DNA from: Parafrankia irregularis
GTDB lineage: Bacteria; Actinomycetota; Actinomycetes; Frankiales; Frankiaceae
Direction of reading: 5' to 3'
DNA: 64,000 nucleotides
Assembly: GCF_001536285.1 (NCBI RefSeq)
Contig: NZ_FAOZ01000005.1
Coordinates: forward strand, 113,813-177,812
Below are positions 47,905 through 56,544 of the stretch, piece after piece; within the stretch, counting starts at the first letter, position 1; every line of letters starts with the position of its first letter. The position numbers were made by a program, and so were the translations under genes. A model generated the notes under the pieces. That model was not told where the DNA came from, made no database searches, and saw only the letters and a program-made list of their open reading frames with translations.

Positions 47905-49512
47905 TCAGTTCCGCCACTGGCCGTAGCCGTTGCCGGAATCGCCGTCGAAGAACGGGCCTGAGGGCGGGATCGGCTCGTTGCTCGGGTAGGGCTGGTACTG
48001 CTCCCCGCTGGGGTGCTGCCCGCTGGAGACCTGCTGCAGCCCGATTCGCCCCAGCAGGTTGTCGAGCCGCGACCGCCGGGGTGGCGGGACCGGCCGCACC
48101 GGAGCGGGGCGCCGGGTCGAGAACGCCGTCGGATCCATGTAGGCCTGCGGGTTGCGCCTCGCATCCCGGGTCATCCGGCGTTTGAGCTGGTTGAGGGCGG
48201 CCTCGCTGGCATGCTCGGCCGCCTCGGTCTGTATCTCCACGCCGATGGCCCGCCGTCGGTGCAGCCCGGCGTTCGCCATGATCGCCGCCGCCCGCCGGTG
48301 CCGGATGCGCTCCTCCTCTGCCCGCAGCCGGCTCTTCCCGTCGAGGGCGACCGCCTGCTCGTAGTCGTTCGCCGGGCCGACGGAGATGATGAACTTGACG
48401 ATGATCGGCAGGCACTCGATCGCCGTGATGAACAACAGCAGGAACCGGTGCGCGAGGCCCAGGGCCGGCCGGTGCGCGGTCAGGTTGTCCAGCGCCTCGA
48501 TGCGGATCAGCAGGCCGTTCTCCTTGCCGTTCTCCTTGCGGAAGTTCTCGATGGCCGCCGTGCGCGCCGTCCTGAGGTCCGTGAGCTCCGTCTCGACCGT
48601 CTTCAGCCGGCCCTTCGCGGTGTTCTGCGCCGCGCCCCTGGTGTCGGTGGCCTTCGACCGCGCGGTCGCCTGCGCGGTGGTGAGCTGGCCGTTCAGCACA
48701 CTGAGCTCATCCCGGTACCGGTCCCGGAGCGCCACCTTCTCCGTGTAGGCCGGGCCGCGGCCGACCTTGCCGCTGCCGCAGGTCCCCTCGTTCTCGCAGA
48801 TGACAGCCTGCTCGGCGGCGTCGTACTGCTCCTGCTTGGCATCGACCAGCTTCTGTATGCGCGCGACGTCGGGGTCCGTGCTGACGTCCACGGTGTCGGT
48901 GCTGGTGTCGATCGTGGCCTGCAGCGTTTTCTGTTCCGCTTCCAGCGCCTTGATCCGCGTGCCGCGCTCGTCGGTCTGCGTGGTGGCCAGGAATTCGCTG
49001 TCGCGCTCGCTGCGCATGAGCGAGAGCTCGGTCGTGATCTCCGCCTCGAAGATTCGCAGCACGAGCGGCGTCGAGATCACGACGCCGATCAGTATCGCGA
49101 GGGCGAGCCGGGGAATCGCGATCGGCAGAATCTGATACCAGTGGTCCCGGCGCTGCATCGAGACGACCAGCCACCGGTCGAGGCTCATGATGGCGAAACC
49201 CCAGGCCACCCCGAGAAGCAGATAGAAGAACGGGCTCAGGCCCAGCGCCATCCGTAGCGCGAAGGCGCAGGAGATACCAGCCATGGTCGACGTGGTGAGC
49301 ACGGCGGCGCCGATGCCCACGTACTTCGGGACGTCGGAGGGAAAACGATCCAGAATATCGGTGTTGGCGCCGGAGAGCCACAGCAGCACCCGGGTCGGAC
49401 GCGACCGGCGCCTGCCACCCTCCGCCCACGGGTCCTCGTCAGGCAGACCGCCCGGCCAGGAACCCCCGGAAAGCCCTGACCCCCGGTCCTGCGAAAAACT
49501 GTCGTTCGACAT
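47905..49512 (-). CDS. DUF4407 membrane coiled-coil protein
   Basis: A 535-residue protein of the DUF4407 family. After LLWLSGANTDILDRFPSDVPKY come three membrane segments (about residues 65-160) containing the conserved WGFAIMSLDRWLV. A long charged, heptad-like region (about 165-330) with two Cys residues follows, then a fourth membrane segment (RFLLLFITAIECLPIIVKFI). The C-terminal tail is Arg/Pro-rich. The start is ATG 49512 with GGGGAG upstream. Function in the family is unknown. As first gene of the second GTPase operon it is the most obvious membrane sensor or platform of that module. Confidence 0.85.
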   Translation of the reverse strand: MSNDSFSQDRGSGLSGGSWPGGLPDEDPWAEGGRRRSRPTRVLLWLSGANTDILDRFPSDVPKYVGIGAAVLTTSTMAGISCAFALRMALGLSPFFYLLLGVAWGFAIMSLDRWLVVSMQRRDHWYQILPIAIPRLALAILIGVVISTPLVLRIFEAEITTELSLMRSERDSEFLATTQTDERGTRIKALEAEQKTLQATIDTSTDTVDVSTDPDVARIQKLVDAKQEQYDAAEQAVICENEGTCGSGKVGRGPAYTEKVALRDRYRDELSVLNGQLTTAQATARSKATDTRGAAQNTAKGRLKTVETELTDLRTARTAAIENFRKENGKENGLLIRIEALDNLTAHRPALGLAHRFLLLFITAIECLPIIVKFIISVGPANDYEQAVALDGKSRLRAEEERIRHRRAAAIMANAGLHRRRAIGVEIQTEAAEHASEAALNQLKRRMTRDARRNPQAYMDPTAFSTRRPAPVRPVPPPRRSRLDNLLGRIGLQQVSSGQHPSGEQYQPYPSNEPIPPSGPFFDGDSGNGYGQWRN

Positions 49513-50127
49513 GACGCTCCCCGTTTACGCCATCTGTCGGTGTGGGTGGCCGGTGGCCCGCCCAGCCCGATGTTTCGCCCAGCCCGATGTTGAGGTGCCC
49601 CTCAGAGCCCCGCCCGCATTACCCCGCGGCCGCAGGGGCCGGCGGGATGTGTGCCGGCACCCGCCGGCCGGCGGCCTTGCCGCGCCACCCGACCACTCCC
49701 CTCCCCCGCGGGCCCGCCGCGGGGCGACCAACCATCGCTCCCGTGCAGGCAGCTTCAGACCGATGCGGCTCAGGTGTACGCAGCTCAGGCCGATGCACCC
49801 GACACCCGCATACCGACTCTCGGAATGAACGTACCGCACACCGCGGGCAAATCACAGCCGAGGCCGGGGCGCGAGCCCGGCCTATAACCGGGCCAGCAGG
49901 CAGAGCCTTTGCCTCATAGCAACCAAGGTTGGCCGCGAGGCCGACAACCACGCACCCGCTACACCTCCGCCCACGGTTGCCCTCTCTTTGGGAAATCCAC
50001 CGGGCTACGGACCGGAAGACCACGGCATCAACCGGCCGGCGGGCCTGCGAGCCACCCCGGACAGGCTCTGGCCAGCCTCCGAGCAAGCCCCGGACAGGGC
50101 CCGGCCAGCCACTATGATGGCTGCACT
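49513..50127. other. Divergent intergenic region between DUF4407 and kinase-WD40 genes
   Basis: A 615-base gap that should hold both promoters. It is GC-rich with mixed codon phase, and I see no convincing gene, operator or structured RNA in it. Open frames there overlap on several strands and show no family resemblance. Confidence 0.5.
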
Positions 50128-52149
50128 ATGACGGGGGCGAACGACCACGAGGCGAACTGGTCTAACCACTACCTGCTCGCTAATTTGGAGCAGCGCCGTG
50201 GGTGGCTCAGGTCGGCGATACCAGCTGCGGTAAAAGCGCGGCGACCGGAGATCGCCCTGGGCCCCGAACTGGGCTCGGGTGGGTACGGGCTGGTGCTGGA
50301 GGCAACCCAGAAACAATTGAATCGCCGGGTTGCCGTCAAGGGAATTATCGGCGTGACCGACGAGGCGCAGCGACTGGCCGAGCTTAATCATCCGCATGTG
50401 GTGCAGGTATACGACTCGTTCAGCCAGATCTTCGGGCAGCACCACCTGCAGGTGGTCGTGATGGAATATCTTCCGGGTGCCACCCTGAACGGGCGGCGCG
50501 AGCGGCTCTCGCCCGAGCAGTCATGCGCGGTGGGGCTTGCGGCCGCCGCCGGGCTGAACCACGCCCACCAGAGACTGCTGCACCGCGACATCAAGCCCGC
50601 GAACATCATGTTCGCCGAGGACAACACGTTGAAGGTCGGCGACTTCGGGCTCGCGAAGTCATATGTGGGCCAGGCCGTCCACACCGACAACGTGGTCGGC
50701 ACCCAGGCCTACATGGCACCCGAGCAGATCACCGCGGGGAAGCTCACCCCGGCGACCGACATCTACGCCCTCGGTGTCGTGCTTTACCAGCTCCTGACCG
50801 GTCGGCTCCCGTTCGGCCCCAAAGGGAACATCGCGCGGCCGGAAACCGGGACCGGGGACCAGCCGCCGGCGATGGGCACCGTGGACGACCGGATCGCCCG
50901 GGTCGTCCTGCGCACCCTGGCGAGAAGGCCCGGCGACCGCTACTCCAGCGCCGCCGAGCTTGCCCTGGCCCTGGCCCACGCCGCCACCGACGCCTACGGC
51001 CCCGGCTGGGCCGACAAGGCACGCACGGGCCTCCCGCTGCATCTGACGGACCTGCCTGAACTGATCGAGATCCTTCGCCCCACCGGGCCCAACGTCATCA
51101 GGACCCCACGCCTGAACCGTTCGGACACGTCTCGCGGCTCTGACCCGCGAGCTCTGGGGGCCCCGCTGCGCGGCCACGAGAAGCCGGTGCACGCGGTGGC
51201 GTTCTCCCCGCGCGGGAAGATCCTCGCCAGCGCGGGCGCCGATCAGCGCATCCAGCTGTGGGACCTCACCGCCCCCGTCAGCCCCCGGCCCCTCGGCGGG
51301 CCGCTGCAGGGCCACGACGGCACCGTCCTGTCGCTGGCCTTCTCCCCGAGCGGCAGCATCCTGGCCAGCGCCGGCGCGGACCGGACGGTCCAGCTGTGGA
51401 GACCGACCGGCCCGACAGCACTGCGCCTTTCCGGCCGGCAACCGCTCGCACACGCCGGCCAGGTCAGCTCGGTGGCGTTCTCGCCCAACGGGCGGATCCT
51501 CGCCAGCGGCAGCAGGGACACCGCGATCCGGCTGTGGGACGTCACCGATCCCACTGCCCCGCGGCCGGTCGGCGAGCCACTGCTGGGCCACCAGGGCTCG
51601 GTGTGCTCGTTGGCGTTCTCCCGGAGCGGGCGCATCCTCGCCAGCGGCGGGGCCGACCAGAGGATTCGGCTGTGGGATCTCACCGAGCCGACCAACCCCC
51701 AGCTCATCCACGACCGGCTCGGCAACCAGTTCGGCCAGGTGGACGCGGTGGCGTTCTCCCGGCGTCGCGACACCCTCGCCGGCGCGAGCGCCGGCGCCAC
51801 GAGGGTCGGCAGGGCGACGGTGACGTTGTGGGATGTGGCCGATCCGGCCGATCCGCGGTCGCTCAGCCAGCCGATGCGGGGCCGCGGGCGCGCCGGGGTG
51901 AACGCGATGGCCTTCTCACCCGTCGCGGAGATTCTCGCCGCCGCGGCCTTCGACAAGGTCGTGCGCCTGTGGCACACGACCAATCCGGCCGCGCCCCAGC
52001 CCCTCGGCGAGCCACTGCGCGGCCACACCGACCGGGTGCGCTCGGTGGCGTTCGGCCCGCAGGGCGACATCCTCGCCAGCGCCGGCGAGGACGGCACGGT
52101 ACGCCTGTGGACGAGGTTCACCACGACGGCCCCGCCGCGGCGGGGCTGA
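50128..52149 (+). CDS. Ser/Thr protein kinase with C-terminal seven-repeat WD40 propeller
   Basis: A 673-residue protein. The kinase domain (about 40-315) is canonical: glycine loop LGSGGYG (48-54), Lys71 in VAVK, HRDIKPAN (152-159), DFG (172-174) and MAPEQ (196-200). A short linker leads to seven WD40 repeats (348-673), each with an AFSP/LAS...RLWD-type core, enough for a closed beta-propeller. The fifth repeat is longer and degenerate. There is no membrane segment. It starts at ATG 50128. Divergent from the second GTPase operon, which it probably regulates. The propeller would dock onto the GTPase, GAP1 or DUF4407 proteins. Confidence 0.92.
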   Translation: MTGANDHEANWSNHYLLANLEQRRGWLRSAIPAAVKARRPEIALGPELGSGGYGLVLEATQKQLNRRVAVKGIIGVTDEAQRLAELNHPHVVQVYDSFSQIFGQHHLQVVVMEYLPGATLNGRRERLSPEQSCAVGLAAAAGLNHAHQRLLHRDIKPANIMFAEDNTLKVGDFGLAKSYVGQAVHTDNVVGTQAYMAPEQITAGKLTPATDIYALGVVLYQLLTGRLPFGPKGNIARPETGTGDQPPAMGTVDDRIARVVLRTLARRPGDRYSSAAELALALAHAATDAYGPGWADKARTGLPLHLTDLPELIEILRPTGPNVIRTPRLNRSDTSRGSDPRALGAPLRGHEKPVHAVAFSPRGKILASAGADQRIQLWDLTAPVSPRPLGGPLQGHDGTVLSLAFSPSGSILASAGADRTVQLWRPTGPTALRLSGRQPLAHAGQVSSVAFSPNGRILASGSRDTAIRLWDVTDPTAPRPVGEPLLGHQGSVCSLAFSRSGRILASGGADQRIRLWDLTEPTNPQLIHDRLGNQFGQVDAVAFSRRRDTLAGASAGATRVGRATVTLWDVADPADPRSLSQPMRGRGRAGVNAMAFSPVAEILAAAAFDKVVRLWHTTNPAAPQPLGEPLRGHTDRVRSVAFGPQGDILASAGEDGTVRLWTRFTTTAPPRRG

Positions 52150-52161
52150 GGCCCCTGCGCG

Positions 52162-52193
52162 CCTTTGCCGGGACACTCCTTTGCCGGGACACT
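52162..52193 (+). repeat. 16-base tandem duplication
   Basis: The unit CCTTTGCCGGGACACT occurs twice head-to-tail between the kinase-WD40 stop and the ArsR operators. No function evident. Confidence 0.7.
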
Positions 52194-52196
52194 CCC

Positions 52197-52214
52197 GTCA
52201 ACCAGATGGTTGAC
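52197..52214. promoter_or_regulatory. ArsR-type operator, site 1
   Basis: GTCAACC, four bases, GGTTGAC: a perfect 7-base inverted repeat upstream of the ArsR gene. Shares the core TCAACC-N4-GGTTGA with site 2, 46 bases further on centre to centre. Confidence 0.65.
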
Positions 52215-52241
52215 GTAGCCGCCCACCCGCTCTACCTTCAT

Positions 52242-52261
52242 CCTCAACCAACCGGTTGAGG
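52242..52261. promoter_or_regulatory. ArsR-type operator, site 2
   Basis: CCTCAACC, four bases, GGTTGAGG: a perfect 8-base inverted repeat that ends 12 bases before the ArsR start. Same core and spacing as site 1, so a repressor bound here would block its own transcription. Confidence 0.7.
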
Positions 52262-52273
52262 TTAGATGGGGTG

Positions 52274-52639
52274 ATGGTGGATCAGCTGTCACGGCTCTTC
52301 TCAGCCCTCACCGACCCGACGCGGCGGGATCTCGTCGCCCGGCTCACGGCGGGCGACGCCACCGTCGGCGAGCTCGCCGCGCCCTACGACATGAGCATCC
52401 AGGCGGTCTCGAAACACCTGAAAGTCCTTGAACAGGCGGGCCTGGTCAGCCGCACCGGCCCCGGCCACCGCAGCCCCGTCCACCTGGAGGCGCAGGTGCT
52501 CGATCTGATGACGGGCTGGATCGAGCGCTACCGCCGCCAGGCCGAGCAGCGCTACCGCCGCCTCGACGCGGTGCTCGCCGCGCTGAACGACCCCGCGGCG
52601 GCCGACCCGTCCCACATCGCCGGCGAGAAGTCGGCCTGA
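52274..52639 (+). CDS. ArsR-family winged-helix repressor
   Basis: About 121 residues from ATG 52274. A single winged-helix domain: SALTDPTRRDLVARL, then TVGELAAPYDMSIQAVSKHLKVLEQAGLVSRT. The CxC-type metal motif of classical ArsR proteins is absent, so it belongs to the metal-free group usually paired with SRPBCC genes. First gene of a three-gene operon with the SRPBCC and TIGR03086 proteins, and almost certainly autoregulated through the two inverted repeats just upstream. Confidence 0.9.
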   Translation: MVDQLSRLFSALTDPTRRDLVARLTAGDATVGELAAPYDMSIQAVSKHLKVLEQAGLVSRTGPGHRSPVHLEAQVLDLMTGWIERYRRQAEQRYRRLDAVLAALNDPAAADPSHIAGEKSA

Positions 52640-52655
52640 GAAAGGGAAAAGACTG

Positions 52656-53159
52656 ATGAGCACCAGCAGCAGTGCCACGACCGCCATCGAGACGACCCGG
52701 ATCGAGGCCGACCCGAACGTGCCGTTGATCCGGCTCACCCGGGATTTCGTCGCCACGCCGGAGCAGCTGTTCCGCGCGCACACCGACCCCGACCTGTTCG
52801 CCCGCTGGGTCGGGCCGGACGGGATGGTCACCACCATCGAGCACTGGGATGCCAGCAACGGCGGGAGCTGGCGCTACGTCGCGCGCCGCGACGGCCTGGA
52901 CTTCCGTTTCCGCGGCTGTTTCCACGACGTGCGCCCCAACCGGATCGTCCAGACCTTCAGCTTCGAGGGCGAGCCGGACCACGTGGCGCTGGAGACGATC
53001 TGGTTCGAGGATCTCGGTGACGGCCGGGCCCGGCTGCACGCCCAGTCGCTGGTCGACAGTTTCGACGGCCGCGACGCCTGGCTGCGCAGCGGAATGGAGA
53101 CCGGCATCAACGAGGGCTACGCCAAGCTGGCCGCCCTGGTCTCCTCAGGCACCGTCTGA
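52656..53159 (+). CDS. SRPBCC/AHSA1-family protein
   Basis: A 167-residue START-like hydrophobic-pocket fold. The AHSA1 pattern is visible: LTRDFVATPEQLFRAHTDPDLFARWVGP at residues 24-51, then NRIVQTFSFEG further on. This group is routinely encoded next to metal-free ArsR repressors and binds small hydrophobic ligands. The biochemical role is unknown. It starts 16 bases after the ArsR stop. Confidence 0.9.
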   Translation: MSTSSSATTAIETTRIEADPNVPLIRLTRDFVATPEQLFRAHTDPDLFARWVGPDGMVTTIEHWDASNGGSWRYVARRDGLDFRFRGCFHDVRPNRIVQTFSFEGEPDHVALETIWFEDLGDGRARLHAQSLVDSFDGRDAWLRSGMETGINEGYAKLAALVSSGTV

Positions 53160-53192
53160 ACCGGGAACCAGCCGGGCGAAGGGACGACATCC

Positions 53193-53798
53193 ATGACCGA
53201 GAACTCCACGCTCTCCGTTTCACCTGCCGGGCTCTCACCCGCCGAGCGCCATCGGCTGATCGCGGGCGCGTTCACTGACCGGGTGCTCGGCACCCGCGAC
53301 TGGGACGCCCCCACACCCGTCGCCGGGTGGGCCGCACGAGACGTGGTCCGGCACCTGTGCGAGTGGTTCGCCGGCTTCCTCGAAGCCAGCGGCGGACCGG
53401 CGCTGCCCCACGGCCCGTCCGTCGACGACGACCCGGCAGGTGCCTGGCAGGTGCACGCCGGTGCCGTTCAGCAGCTCCTCGACGACCCCGCCACCGCCGC
53501 CCACATCCTGCGCAACCCGCACGTGGGCGAGCTGTCGGTCACCAACGCGACCGACATGATCTACACCGCCGACGTCTTCATGCACACCTGGGATCTCGCC
53601 CGGGCCACCGGGCAGGACGACCGGCTCGACCCCGCCTTCTGCGCCCAGCTCGTCGACGGAATGGCGCAGATGGAGGACGTCCTGCGGTCATCCGGGCAGT
53701 ACGGGCCGGCGGTCGCCGTGCCCGCGGGCGCCGACGCCCAGACCCGCCTGCTCGGGTTCATCGGCCGCGACCCGCACTGGCGGCCCGAACCGTCCTGA
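53193..53798 (+). CDS. TIGR03086-type DinB/maleylpyruvate-isomerase-like protein
   Basis: A 201-residue helical protein of the mycothiol-dependent or DinB-like superfamily. Family signs are PTPVAGWAARDVVRHLCEWFAGF-type N-terminal helices, with His as likely metal ligand, and the later MHTWDLARATGQDDRLDP. It follows the SRPBCC gene by 33 bases as third member of the operon. Probably a thiol- or metal-dependent detoxification enzyme induced with the ArsR system. No specific reaction can be assigned. Confidence 0.8.
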   Translation: MTENSTLSVSPAGLSPAERHRLIAGAFTDRVLGTRDWDAPTPVAGWAARDVVRHLCEWFAGFLEASGGPALPHGPSVDDDPAGAWQVHAGAVQQLLDDPATAAHILRNPHVGELSVTNATDMIYTADVFMHTWDLARATGQDDRLDPAFCAQLVDGMAQMEDVLRSSGQYGPAVAVPAGADAQTRLLGFIGRDPHWRPEPS

Positions 53799-53888
53799 GC
53801 CCTCCGAGTCCCCTGAGTCCCCTGAGCAACGGACGTCCGGGGTCCCGGCTCACACGCGCGGCGGCGCGGGAGCGCGAGACTGACGACC

Positions 53889-54941
53889 GTGGCGGGAGAC
53901 GGCGAGGCCGGGTGGGCGCGGTCGAGGATCTCGGTGCCGCGCCCGCAGGGCGGGCCCGGCCGGGCGATCGCGCAGCGGCTCACGCTGGCGGCACTCATCC
54001 TGCTGGGGACCGTGGTCGTGGTCTACCTGGGGCGCGACGGCTACGCCGACAACCAGGGAAGCCCGCTGAGCCTGCTGGACGCCGCCTACTATGCGACCGT
54101 CAGCCTGTCGACGACGGGATACGGCGACATCGCGCCGATCACGCCGAGCGCTCGGCTGGTGAACGTCCTGGTGATCACCCCGGCCCGGGTGATCTTCCTG
54201 ATCCTGCTGGTCGGCACCACCCTGGAGGTGCTGACCGAGCGCTCGCGGGAAGCCATCCGGGTCGGGCGGTGGAGGCGGCGGGTGGATCAGCATGTGGTGG
54301 TCGTCGGCTACGGGGTGAAGGGGCGCAGCGCGGTGCGGGCGCTGCGGGCCGACGGCGTGCCCGCGGATCAGATCGTCGTCGTCGACCCGGACCAGCACGC
54401 GCTCGCCGAGGCGGGCCGCGACGGGCTCACGACCGTCGTCGGCTCCGGCACCCGCACGGCCGTGCTGCGCGAGGCGTTGACCGAACGCGCCCGGGCGGTG
54501 ATCATCTCGACCGACTCCGACGAGGCGAACGTGCTGATCACGCTCACCGTCCGGGACCTGGCACCGAACGCGGTGGTCGTGGCGGCCGTCCGCGAGGCGG
54601 AGAACATCCCGCTGCTGCGCCGCGGGGGCGCCGACCAGGTGGTGACCAGCTCGGACGCCGCCGGCCGGATGCTGGGGCTGGCGACCCGCAGCCCCCGGGT
54701 CGTCGACGTGTTCGAGGATCTGCTGACGTCCGAGGTGGGGCTGCGGCTCACCGAGCGTGCCGCGGCCGAGCAAGAGGTCGGCCGCGGGCCCCGGGAATGC
54801 CTGGATCCGGTTCTCGCCCTCGTCCGCGCCGGCCGCCTGATCCGCTACGACGAGCCGGAGGCGGCGCCGATCCGCCGCGGCGACCGCCTGATCACGGTTC
54901 GCGACGTCGGCGATCATCCCGACCCGGGCGGCACCGGCTGA
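53889..54941 (+). CDS. Potassium channel with RCK (TrkA-N) domain
   Basis: A 350-residue two-helix channel subunit. A first membrane segment (about 31-47), then the pore loop with selectivity filter TTGYGD (75-80), then the second segment (about 92-112). A cytosolic RCK domain follows with Rossmann motif GYGVKG (140-145) and an acidic Asp after the second strand (VVVDPD), so it may bind NAD or a nucleotide, plus a C-terminal TrkA-C-like lobe. Four subunits would form a gated K+ channel. It starts at GTG 53889. Stand-alone, 90 bases past the TIGR03086 gene. Confidence 0.88.
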   Translation: MAGDGEAGWARSRISVPRPQGGPGRAIAQRLTLAALILLGTVVVVYLGRDGYADNQGSPLSLLDAAYYATVSLSTTGYGDIAPITPSARLVNVLVITPARVIFLILLVGTTLEVLTERSREAIRVGRWRRRVDQHVVVVGYGVKGRSAVRALRADGVPADQIVVVDPDQHALAEAGRDGLTTVVGSGTRTAVLREALTERARAVIISTDSDEANVLITLTVRDLAPNAVVVAAVREAENIPLLRRGGADQVVTSSDAAGRMLGLATRSPRVVDVFEDLLTSEVGLRLTERAAAEQEVGRGPRECLDPVLALVRAGRLIRYDEPEAAPIRRGDRLITVRDVGDHPDPGGTG

Positions 54942-54956
54942 GGGCTGCGCGCCGGG

Positions 54957-55358
54957 TCAGGGCGCCGCCTCGGCGTCGGTCCGGGACAGGTGCGCCAGGG
55001 TGGTGGCGGCGTAGAAGGCGTCGTAGTTGTGGACGACCGCGGCCGGGTTCCCGTGCCGGGCGGGGGCACCCAGCCCCAGCGCCGCCGGCGGGAGGGCCAG
55101 CCGCCGGTTGACGATGAACGGCACGGCGAGCTCGCCGAGCGCGCCATGCGACCGCAGCGCGTGGTCGAGCGCCGGGCCGAACTGTGCGGTGACGCAGCCG
55201 TGCCCGAAGTTGCGCACGGAGGCTCCGACGGCCCGGTCGTCACGCTCGACGACGACGACCGACTGCCCACGGGTGTGGGCGTCGAAGGCGTGAGCCAGCC
55301 CGACGATGCCGGCGCCGACCACCACGACGTCCGTTCGAACGCCGTCCAAACCTGTCAT
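54957..55358 (-). pseudogene. Fusion relic: TIGR03364-like oxidoreductase N-end joined to phosphonoacetate-hydrolase-like C-end
   Basis: A 133-codon frame. The first 55 codons read as an FAD oxidoreductase start ([18 protein letters not shown], then the GASVRNFG block typical of the phosphonate-associated TIGR03364 group). After that the expected 300 residues are missing. The rest, [19 protein letters not shown] then [14 protein letters not shown], resembles the C-terminus of a phosphonoacetate hydrolase of the alkaline-phosphatase superfamily. An in-frame deletion that fused two neighbouring genes explains this best. Neither half can be active alone. The second assignment is the less certain. 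Confidence 0.6.
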
Positions 55359-55436
55359 GAGAGGCAGGGTCAGCCACGCTCCACAGCCTGGTCAACAGGC
55401 CGGAAATGACGTCGTCGAGAGTTCGTTTCTCGTTAG

Positions 55437-55904
55437 CACACACTCGAACTGGCACTGCGCCCGGCCGACGAACATGCCAGCACGGTGCTGAACGTCCCGC
55501 CGGGAGTACCGGTCGTGCAGGTGCTGCGGCTGCGTTACCTGGACGGTGAGCGCGCGATGCTCGAGCGCGGCACGTTCGTCGAGCACGTCGGCCGGCACCT
55601 GTTCGACTTCGACACCAGCTCGGGGTCGATGTGGGCGCACCTGATCTCCCGCAGGGTCCGGTTCGCCACCGCCTCACACGTCATCGACGCGGTCGCCGCC
55701 GACCCCGTCGACGCGCTGCACCTGGGCGTGACCGCAGGGGCCCCGCTGCTCCGCCAGCAGCGCACCGCCCGCGACCCCGACGGCGAGGTCCTCGAATACC
55801 ACGACGACCGGTACCTGCCCGCGGTGGTCAGTTTCACCCTCGAGAACACCTTCGACGCGCGCTGCGCGCTCGTCCGCAAGGCGGCCGCGACTCCGACCCG
55901 CTGA
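55437..55904 (+). pseudogene. GntR-family regulator remnant (UTRA effector domain only)
   Basis: Open frame following an in-frame TAG at 55434. It encodes the last part of a GntR/HutC regulator: LELALRPADEHASTVLNVPPG, then VLRLRYLDGERAMLERGTF, ending DARCALVRKA. The N-terminal winged helix is absent and the 80 bases upstream do not encode one, so the gene is beheaded. GntR regulators accompany phosphonate genes of this type. Confidence 0.7.
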
Positions 55905-55919
55905 GCCTGGAGGGCACCC

Positions 55920-56068
55920 TTGACCGCCCCCTCGATCGCGCCGTCGATCGCGCCGTCGATCGCGCCGTCGATCGACCTGGTCGTCCTCGACATGGCCGGC
56001 ACCACCATCGACGACGGGCAGGAGGTCTACCGCGTCCTCGGGGAGACGGCGGCCGGCGCCGCCAGCCC
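55920..56068 (+). pseudogene. Phosphonatase-like HAD hydrolase, N-terminal relic
   Basis: It begins at TTG 55920 after GGAGGG. Following a four-fold repeat of a 12-base unit (Ala-Pro-Ser-Ile), it reads VVLDMAGTTIDDGQEVYRVLGET, with the phosphonatase nucleophile motif DMAGTT. Homology stops after about 48 codons. A full enzyme would need about 170 more residues. Next to the other phosphonate relics. Confidence 0.65.
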
Positions 56069-56125
56069 TGCCCCTCGATTCTCGGCCACGAGACCGTCGG
56101 CGAGATCGTCGCGCACCCATCGAGG
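56069..56125 (+). pseudogene. Zinc alcohol dehydrogenase fragment
   Basis: In another frame, immediately after the HAD relic, 19 codons read CPSILGHETVGEIVAHPS. This is the GHE block of medium-chain zinc dehydrogenases, including the phosphonate-associated type. Nothing of the gene remains on either side. Indicates a second deletion junction near 56066. Confidence 0.5.
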
Positions 56126-56142
56126 CTCCCGCACAGCATCGG

Positions 56143-56243
56143 CAATTCACCTCATGAGGCACAAAAAGGGCGCAGGGCTGCCTGGTGACCCGCAAGAAGG
56201 AAGGATTGTGGTCGTCGGAACGACCAGAACCGTTCACTCTTGC
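56143..56243 (+). repeat. Intergenic hairpin repeat, copy C
   Basis: Left flank with AATTCACC and GGCACAAAAAGGG, then a hairpin at 56192-56243 bounded by GCAAG and CTTGC with a GTGGTCGT / ACGACCAG inner stem. It follows directly on the phosphonate relics. Confidence 0.75.
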
Positions 56244-56430
56244 GACCCACCAAACCGGGCCTACCGGGCTACCGGACACTCGGAGGTCCGGCCGCGTTCG
56301 AGGAGCGCGAACCTTTCCGCCCACCGATTAGCGATCTTGATGGGCGCCAACCTGCGGCAGGCTCCAGCACGACCAAAACCCCAGGATCTTCAAGCCGCGG
56401 TTTCAGGCTTCCGCCGCGGCCGGGCAGGAC

Positions 56431-56468
56431 CTGAGGATTTCGGTTGTTGGAACGACCGAAATCCTCAG
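56431..56468. repeat. Intergenic hairpin repeat, copy D
   Basis: Eighteen-base arms starting CTGAGGATTTCGG and ending CCGAAATCCTCAG, with one mismatch and a GG loop. It lies 77 bases beyond the Dyp-peroxidase stop. Weaker related words (CAGGATCTTCAAGC near 56380) precede it. Together with copy C it fills the 400-base gap 56126-56544, in which I see no gene. Confidence 0.75.
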
Positions 56469-56544
56469 ATCTTCGAGCTACCGATTCGAGCTACGAAAAG
56501 CTACCAGGCAGGACCAGGCCCGCGAATCCTGGTCGCTGGGAGGC

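Noticed and set aside
49513-50127. Overlapping open frames in the DUF4407/kinase gap
   Set aside because: No family resemblance, frames overlap on both strands, typical of GC-rich non-coding DNA.
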